The notes under the pieces are model-generated. The model had not been told where the DNA came from. It worked only from the letters and a program-made list of their open reading frames with translations, and ran no database searches. 64,000 nt of DNA from Antedon mediterranea. Lineage: Eukaryota > Echinodermata > Crinoidea > Comatulida > Antedonidae. The translations under genes and the position numbers were made by a program. Shown here piece by piece: positions 57,187-64,000 of this stretch; the first letter of the stretch is position 1, and the number at the start of each line of letters is the position of its first letter. The DNA is taken from contig NC_092677.1 of assembly GCF_964355755.1 (NCBI RefSeq), forward strand, positions 18,818,101 to 18,882,100, read 5' to 3'.

Positions 57187-59180
57187 ATGCAAATAATTGC
57201 TCAAAACAAGGTAATGAGCAGAGTAAAGACTACAAGATATCAATACATTGATGGTTGTGGTGGAAGTACAGTATAGTGGAGAGCATGTAGCAGTATCGAT
57301 ACTAATAGTGACTTTACCATCTTTACTTTTCTACTACTGCTCTATGCCATCAGATCTATCTTCATCCCTCTGTATCTATTTACGCATGGGCAAAATTTGA
57401 TAATTATGTGTTCCTTTTAGATTTGTTACTTTCGGATAAACCCTGTTTACCAATTAAGTTGAGTTAGATAATTAGGTATTGACAATTAAACAAATTTACA
57501 GTAAGTTCAATAATTTTCCCTGTATACACTCTAACTAAAGGATGTCTGAAAAATACCTGCACCCACAATAGTACGAGAATGCTTCGCATTTTTACCTATC
57601 CTTCTTCTACAATAATTGTTTTTTAATTACTGAAATCCGGTTTAACCAGCTCAAATAAAACATCATACTGTTGAACAGAAGTGGTTGATTGATGATGAAT
57701 GGAACATTCCAATCTCTCTTCAAAGCTTATTCCCTTTCAGTGCATAAATACAATATTTGGGTTTTCTATTGTTGTTGCGACATAACAACTTCAGTCTCCA
57801 TACCTAATAGTTGGTAGATACATTAATTGAAGAAATTATGGGCACTTGGGGATATATGTTGATATGAAAAGGAATTCTAGAAAGCATTTTCAGTCGCTGC
57901 CGTTTAAAGCGCAGATTGTTTACTGTGAGTGTGGGTATACTGTCAGATACATAAACACATTTATACAAATAAACTATACTATTATATTGAAAATTGATTC
58001 TAAACATCGACACATGCTACTGAATTATTTCAACTAAGTATTAAAGGGCAAATGTTTTACTGTGTTTAAACATAAAAGCAAATACATTTCTAAATAATAT
58101 ATTTAAAAAAATGTTTCCTCCATCAACGGCAACACAGCCATCATCCACCGCTATTACATCAATCATCACTGTCTATTTATTGCTCTATGTGAACTAAGGT
58201 ATTTAGTCCTGCATAGTCCTTCGGTAAACATATAGCCTAGCGAACATTTGAACATCTAGTTAAATCAATTTATATAAAACACAAACATTCAAAGAGAACA
58301 ACCAACTTTAACTTGTATGACACTTCCATTTACACTATACGGAAAAACTGAGATGAATTCTGGTTCGACACTTTACATTACAAGAAAATCTTTAAAATAT
58401 TGCAAACACATGACAATCTTCACGCACTCTAAAACACTGTAAAATACATACATGTACATTAAAAACACCAAATTATTTCGCATAAGAAATTGTAATAGAT
58501 GTTAATAACAAGAAATATTTCTTACAAAAAACGCCGCGTAACTTTTTGACTGGACAGTTGTAAGAACAGTCTTCATTAATCTAATATAATAGGTCGGCCA
58601 ATCAAAACGCAAGTGAACAATTGGGACTTTACTAATTGTGATTTATGTCATTGGCCTGTCAGCACAGTCGTTTCTTTCTAGAATTAAACGCACAAACTTG
58701 TATTGGGAATAATGTATGTGGTTATTACTATCGCATTTAGGTATTGATAATAATAATAATATGGCTTTTGAATATATAATTACTGTCTGTAGAATAACAT
58801 TTATACATTTTCGGTTCGCGATGAAAAGTTATATGAATGGATTTGTAATAGGTATTTATAATAATAGTATGGGTTGTATTATTGCTAAGCTATCACCAAA
58901 TCGCGTTATAACATTATTTCTCAGGGTTTTTTGCACCATTGATCAATACCAAACGCGTATCGGTATTATAGTTTTTAATGAATCATTACATTAATAAAAA
59001 TACCCAATTAAATCAATCGCGTCAGTCCAATTCCGACTTATGTTTCGATCACATAGTTCTCTGTCTACACTGTCCCAACTAGTTTAACAAAAAAAGTGTG
59101 ATGTGCCCAAATATGGTAGTGATATGCCCGAATATCGTAGTGATATGACATCGTCATGTCTATATAATATGGGCACATCA
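57187..59180. other. No gene recognised
   Basis: A/T-rich; short open frames occur but show no recognised motif or splice structure. Confidence 0.4.
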
Positions 59181-59229
59181 TATTTAGTTTGATAGTATAG
59201 ACAGAGCTTAAGGATTATATTTAAAAAAT

Positions 59230-59520
59230 GTTTTCTTACATTTTGAACGGAAGTATTTATTTGTTTATAAGCCCAATTTTCCAGTCTTAATTTTACATTT
59301 TGAAAAAAAGTATTTATTTGTTTATAAGCCCAATTTTCCAGTCTTAATTTTACATTTTGAAAAAAAAGTATTTTATTTGTTGATAAGCCCAATTGTGCAG
59401 TCTTATTTTACATTTTGAACGAAAGTATTTATTTGTTGATAAGCCCAATTTTGCATTCTTATTTTACATTTTAAATGAAAGTATTTATTTGTTGATAAGC
59501 CGAATTTTCCAGTTTAATAA
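59230..59520. repeat. ~57 bp tandem repeat, five copies
   Basis: Units of TTTTACATTTTGAACGAAAG followed by TATTTATTTGTTGATAAGCC and CAATTTTGCAGTCTTA repeat at 56-59 bp spacing. Two more copies lie at about 62797-62885 and one at 63070-63120, all plus-oriented, on the other side of the palindrome. Confidence 0.9.
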
Positions 59521-59757
59521 TAATGACCCCTTCCACAGTGCTTATACCATATACATTTTACATGATATTGACCGTGGGTTCTTTACGCCTCTGATGCATT
59601 TGTTTTTATTGTACCTTTTTAATAAATTATTATATGTTTAGGCCTAATCACACCCAATTTAATGAAACAGTCAGATTCCGATTTCAATTGAACAAAGTAG
59701 TACTGTATTTATTATTCATTGATAAGCCAAGGGTCCCATGGCGTTAGCTGATATCTT
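59485..59757. repeat. Direct repeat flanking the palindrome, left copy
   Basis: Contains AATAATGACCCCTTCCACAG, TTTTACATGATATTGACCG and TTTACGCCTCT, then ACCCAATTTAATGAAACAGTC and GATAAGCCAAG. The same order returns at about 62860-63120 in the same orientation. Confidence 0.8.
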
Positions 59758-60589
59758 GTAGTCCAGTAAAATATCACCTTCACCATTGCATAACGTTAGT
59801 AGTCAACGAGATTCTCACCGTACGTTCTAAACAGTATGTAAAGATCATTTATTGATGTTGCGTCGCGTAAAAGTTGGGATTTGTGGAGAAAATGAAGTTT
59901 TTATACGCAGTTTTTGCTTCCTTTCGTCGTGGTTTGTTTTCATCGAAAAATGACGTCATGGGGCATAAGTGAATGACACGCCATTGTCGACATTTGCGTT
60001 CGTATTAAAAAGTGAATTTTAAATGTACGAATATGGTATTAATTATCTGTATTACATTGTATTATTATGTATCGCATATATAACAAGTCATTTTGATAAA
60101 AAATAAGTCAAATAAATATGAAAAACAAAATAAAATTGTGATGTTTGCATGTCATCTGAAGTGACCTTCCATACAATGTGATAGCGCCCTCTATAAGTAT
60201 TGATACACTCGCACTTCAAACTGCAAGCTTTTTGTTGTTATAAATTCATTCATTCAGAAATACAATTTAAGGAAGGAATCGAATCAAGGGCATTATTACT
60301 TGGTTTACTATATATTTATGATGTTTTCCCCAAAAATAATTACTAGTATGTTCATTTTGCGAATTGTAGATGTTTGTACCGGCGGTATGAAATTAAAAAA
60401 AGCTGTTTACGCGGTCTGTAGCCTAACGATATAATAATAATTATATGTATAAAATAATTGTTACTTTTTTCTGATAAATCAGTATGAATAATAATGTTTA
60501 CTTAGCGCTGCTTTAAGCACCATATTTAAAAAAAAGAAACAAATTGATTTAAGCTTACTTTTTGTCACGTTTTCGGTAATTAATCGTCT

Positions 60590-60888
60590 TCTTCGCTCTC
60601 ACTATCTGATTCGTCACTGTTCTCATCATCCGATTCTGTTGGAAGAGGCCCCAGCAAATCGTTATCGCCAACGCACCATCCGTTATTGTCTTGAGATTTC
60701 GGCAACTCTTAAATCGGCGTTAGTGCGAGCTTCCAGATCATGACTTGATAGTTCGACCATGCGTCATATATGTTGATGCAAGCACTACGCGACGGTGGAA
60801 AGTTAGTTAAATCAATGTTTTTTAACACTGATTATCCGTCTTTTTCCTTGCATTTCCTGCGAAGAAAGTAAAATCTAAGTTCATCGGT
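60590..60888 (-). pseudogene. C-terminal fragment of the palindrome protein (left arm copy)
   Basis: Minus-strand translation: DELRFYFLRRKCKEK, then PPSRSACINIYDAWSNYQVM IWKLALTP, a stop, ELPKSQDNNGWCVGDNDLLG and the acidic tail ESDDENSDESDSESEEDD. This arm keeps the NYQ..IWK.AL motif in frame, unlike the right arm. Confidence 0.65.
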
Positions 60889-60959
60889 ACTCCTTGATTT
60901 CGATTGGGATCCATATAAGACAGCGATGTTTTTTTTTTATATTGTTACATTTTGTTTCG

Positions 60960-61685
60960 TCCATTATTGCAAAAGTCCTATTCGATACAGGCAGTGGCAG
61001 GAATTGACAAATAACCAATCTCACCAGCAGTTTAGCCACTGAAATCACCCCAAGTCGATGTAATGCCATTCTAGGGCTGCATGCGTTCACAAAGTGCAGC
61101 ACGACCAGCGCTTTCAAGGGAAAAGGAAAATTAAAGGCCATTAAACTTGTCGAAAAATATCCAAAATTTGAAGAGGTTTTCAAGAAAGTAGGAGAAAGTT
61201 GGAAAGGAGAAGAAGAGTTAATGTTGGAACTGGAATAGTTCACGTGCCTGTTATTTTATGGATTCCGTTCGAAAGCAAGGCGTAGGCCTACCGATGAACT
61301 TAGATTTGACTTTTTTCGCAGGAAATGCAAGAAAAAAAAACCGGAATAATCAGTGTTAAAAAAACATTGATTTAAAAATTAGCTAACTTTCCACCGTCGC
61401 GTAGATGCTTGCATCAACATATACAACGCACGATGATCGAACTATCAAGTCAGGATCTGTGGAGGCTCGCACTAACACACCGATTTTACGAGTTGCCGAA
61501 ACCCCAAGACAATAACGGATGGTGCGTTGGCGATAACGATTTGCTGGGGCCTTTATGGTGTGAAAGCGAGATTCTTCCAACAGAATTGAACGAGCGATTG
61601 CTGAGAACGACTCCTTTAACTCGGATGATGAGAACAGTGACGAATCAGATAGTGAGAGCGAAGAAGACAATTAATTACCGAAAAC
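60960..61685 (+). pseudogene. Transposon-borne protein remnant with HAFTKCSTTSAF motif
   Basis: Plus-strand frame: KVLFDTGSGRN, stop, SRCNAILGLHAFTKCSTTSA, FKGKGKLKAIKLVEKYPKFE, EVFKKVGESWKGEEELMLEL, stop, FTCLLFYGFRSKA, DELRFDFFRRKCKKK. After a break it continues with LPPSRRCLHQHIQRT, LPKPQDNNGWCVGDNDLLGP and an acidic end (SDDENSDESDSESEEDN in another frame). GLHAFTGCDTTSAF.GKGK, LE.FTC.LYG and LPPTRDAL..H..RANYQ..IW are the C-terminal landmarks of large uncharacterised proteins spread through cnidarian and other invertebrate genomes. Here it has at least two stops and a frameshift. No function is known to me. Confidence 0.7.
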
Positions 61686-62796
61686 GTGACAAAAAATAGG
61701 CTTAAATTAATTTGTTTCTTTTCTTTTTTAATAGGGTGCTTAAAGCAGCGCTAAGTAAACATATTCATACTGATTTATCAGAAAAAAAGTAACAATTATT
61801 TTATACATATAATTATTATTATATCGTTAGGCTACAGACCGCGTAAACAGCTTTTTTTAATTTCATACCGCCGGTACATCTACAATTCGCAAAATGTACA
61901 TACTAGTAATTATTTTTGGGGAAAACATCATAAATATATAATAAACCAAGTAATAATGCCCTTGATTCGATTCCTTCCTTAAATTGTATTTCTGAATGAA
62001 TGAATAAACAACAAAAAGCTTGCAGTTTGAAGTGCGAGTGTATCAATACTTATAGAGGGCGCTATCACATTGTATGGAAGGTCACTTCAGATGACATGCA
62101 AAAATCACAATTTTCCTTTGTTTTTCATATTTATTTCACTTATTTTTTATCAAAATGACTTGTTATATATGTGATACATAATAATACAATGTAATACAGA
62201 TAATTAATACCATATTCGTACATTTAAAATTCACTTTTTAATACGAACGCAAATGTCGACAATGGCGTGTCATTCACTTATGCCCCATGACGTCATTTTT
62301 CGATGAAAACAAACCACGACGAAAGGAAGCAAAAACTGCGTATAAAAACTTCATTTTCTCTACAAATCCCAACTTTTACGCGACGCAACATCAATAAATG
62401 ATCTTTACCATAATGTTTAGAACCTACGGTGAGAATCTCGTTGACTACTAACGTTATGCAATGGTGAAGGTGATATTTTACTGGACTATTGAGCATTTGA
62501 CTCTTGTGTGAACCTGTAACACAAATCATTCTTCAAAATCTAAAGAAAGAACCTCACACGTCTTTTTTGTGAGTGATACACTATGGATATGCCCACGGAA
62601 ATAATATGTGGACATTGCAAACAATCATAGGCCTACAGTAACAAACATAGAATGGCTTAATAAGCATAACATTCAGACTTGCTTGTTTTCTAGTGGATTT
62701 TTATTTACTTTAGCATGTAGAATAAAACTATTAACAGTGGCTATATTAATAATTATACTGATTATCCTTGATGTTATCGCGTCTAATAATAAAATA

Positions 62797-63120
62797 TTTT
62801 GTTGTTGATAAGCCCAATTTTTCAGCCTTGATTTTACATTTTGAACGAAAGTATTTATTTGTTGATAAGCCCAATTTAGCAGTCTTAATAATGACCCTTC
62901 CACAGTGCATTTTACATGATATTGACCGAGGGTTTTTACGCCTCTATAGCCACTGATCAATACCATAATTAATGTACTTTTTTAAATGAATATTGAAATG
63001 TTTCAACATACCCAATTCAAAAAAACGGTCCGTTTTCGAGTTCAATCTTTTGATTAGAGAGGTTGGAGTTTCATTTTGAACGAAAGTATTTATTTGATTG
63101 ATAAGCCAAATTTCTAGTCC
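62797..63120. repeat. Direct repeat flanking the palindrome, right copy
   Basis: Two ~57 bp units (GTTGATAAGCCCAATTTTTC, GAACGAAAGTATTTATTTGT) are followed by AATAATGACCCTTCCACAGT, ACATGATATTGACCGAGGGT, TTTACGCCTCT and, after a diverged stretch, a last unit at about 63070. It parallels 59440-59740. Confidence 0.8.
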
Positions 63121-63167
63121 TAATGATTTGAGATTCAACGGGTTTTGCTTTCAATTGTATAATAATA

Positions 63168-63205
63168 TAATTATATATATATATATATATATAAATATAA
63201 TATTA
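63168..63205. repeat. (TA)n microsatellite
   Basis: An uninterrupted run of about 14 TA dinucleotides flanked by A/T-rich sequence. Confidence 0.9.
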
Positions 63206-63414
63206 AGTATAATTATGAATTCACCAACACTTTCAGGCCCGGGCCCGAGTTTGTGTAGACCAGACTTCCATGCACAGCCACATGTTAAGGAATATGAATC
63301 TCTTTATGATTTTAATATGGTTCGAAATGATATTACACAACAACAATTAGACAGCAACTGTGCAAGAGTCCAACTAATAAAATCGGAATGATCAATTAAT
63401 TGAACATTTACAGC

Positions 63415-63783
63415 ATAAGGCCCATACACTAGGACAATAACGATTGACGATAAATAGACAAATGTGCATTTTTAATACATAAACCAAAAGAAATATAAAC
63501 AATTCCTTTGATGAAAATTATATTTTCACACGTCCAATCAAATGACGTCATGATTAGTAAGACCAATAATATCGTGACAATACAGCGATTTCATTGTTTT
63601 TATTTATCATGACGTCATTTGATTGGAATTTGAAAAACATTATTTTTATCAAAGACGGCATAAATGATTATCCTATAGGTCTAGAACGAAAACCTTTCTA
63701 ATTTCTTTTGGTTTATGTAAAAGAAATGCATGCTTATATATTATCGTCCGTCGTTATCGTCATAGTGTAATTGGGCCTTTATA
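63415..63783. mobile_element. ~370 bp MITE, GGCCCATACACTAGGACAAT ends
   Basis: Left end TAAGGCCCATACACTAGGAC followed by AATAACGATTGACGATAA; right end TTATCGTCCGTCGTTATCGT then CATAGTGTAATTGGGCCTTTA, an imperfect inverse. The interior also mirrors itself (CCAATCAAATGACGTCATGA against TCATGACGTCATTTGATTGG; ATAAACCAAAAGAAAT against ATTTCTTTTGGTTTAT). Non-coding. TA or TTA flanks suggest a Tc1/mariner- or Harbinger-type target. Confidence 0.85.
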
Positions 63784-64000
63784 CAAAAAAAAAATAAATT
63801 GATTACGAAGTTACATGCCATTTTCACCTATCACCAAAAAACTAACCTTTTCAACACTAATTAAATGTTACGAAGCCAATTTATATTATATATTTCATTA
63901 AAACTGAACTTTACGGTAAATGAAGAGTAAGTATCAGTTAATATGAATAATATAACTAGTAGGTCTATGAACTTGCGTCCAGACACAGAACTGTAACATT

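Larger units (their letters stand above)
59759..62488. mobile_element. 2.7 kb near-palindromic element
   Basis: Left arm 59759-60888 (about 1.13 kb) and right arm 61290-62488 (about 1.2 kb) are reverse complements with high identity. The outer ends are TAGTCCAGTAAAATATCACC and its inverse; the inner ends are CCGATGAACTTAGATTT and its inverse. The single-copy centre is about 400 bp. The centre plus right arm read as one coding strand of a transposon-borne protein, and the left arm holds the end of the same gene antisense. The right arm is longer mainly because of about 60 extra bases near 61555-61620. Confidence 0.9.

Noticed and set aside
57846-58037. 63-codon plus-strand frame MGIYVDMKRN...
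   Set aside because: No recognised motif, no splice context and A/T-rich surroundings; not distinguishable from chance.
63218-63391. Small frame MNSPTLSGPGPSLCRPDF...
   Set aside because: Contains a GGCCCGGGCCC palindrome and looks protein-like in composition, but it has no known motif or neighbouring exons, so I could not support it as a gene.

Overview
This is eukaryotic nuclear DNA from an invertebrate animal. It is AT-rich, genes are split by introns with GT..AG borders, and more than half of the bases I can assign are transposon or tandem-repeat sequence. Scattered AGGCCTAG-type palindromes and the mix of Penelope, CR1/L2, Tc1 and Harbinger remnants suggest a marine deuterostome (echinoderm- or hemichordate-like). 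That placement is an inference, not something the sequence proves. No virus, CRISPR array or bacterial operon is present.

Two host genes are clear. A Kelch-like gene (BTB-BACK-Kelch, 571 aa, intronless coding region) lies on the plus strand at 17514-19229. A nearly complete gamma-tubulin complex component 2 gene (TUBGCP2/GCP2) lies on the minus strand at about 25466-48299. I resolved 16 coding exons with matching splice sites, giving about 878 residues; a short last exon may be missing. A TMEM42-like first exon sits at about 12351-12590, minus strand.

Layout. 1-2.9 kb: a foldback element and a broken non-LTR retrotransposon. 3.4-9.65 kb: a Penelope-like element (reverse transcriptase plus GIY-YIG) split by a 3.5 kb TA-flanked inverted-repeat transposon that carries a decayed multi-exon gene. 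9.7-12.1 kb: a long-terminal-inverted-repeat element with a hAT-like element nested in it (exact 8 bp target duplication). 12.3-25.4 kb: TMEM42-like exon, several MITEs, the Kelch-like gene, a tRNA-derived SINE. 25.4-48.3 kb: TUBGCP2, whose introns hold an 18 bp minisatellite made of splice-donor-like units, a 6 kb inverted-repeat-bounded satellite array with a Harbinger-like insertion, a CR1/L2 LINE, an ORF1 remnant, a Tc1 remnant, SINEs and a 63 bp tandem repeat. 48.3-59 kb: no recognised genes; three tandem copies of a 1.2 kb element and two pogo-type MITEs. 59.2-63.8 kb: a 2.7 kb near-palindrome with fragments of a transposon-borne protein, flanked by direct repeats, and a last MITE.

The most unusual features are (i) the TUBGCP2 intron whose minisatellite repeats the authentic 5' splice site over and over, (ii) the satellite array captured between terminal inverted repeats that themselves contain the repeat unit, and (iii) the large palindrome. 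The two transposon-borne protein fragments (6.0-8.0 kb and 61 kb) look like N-terminal and C-terminal parts of one family.
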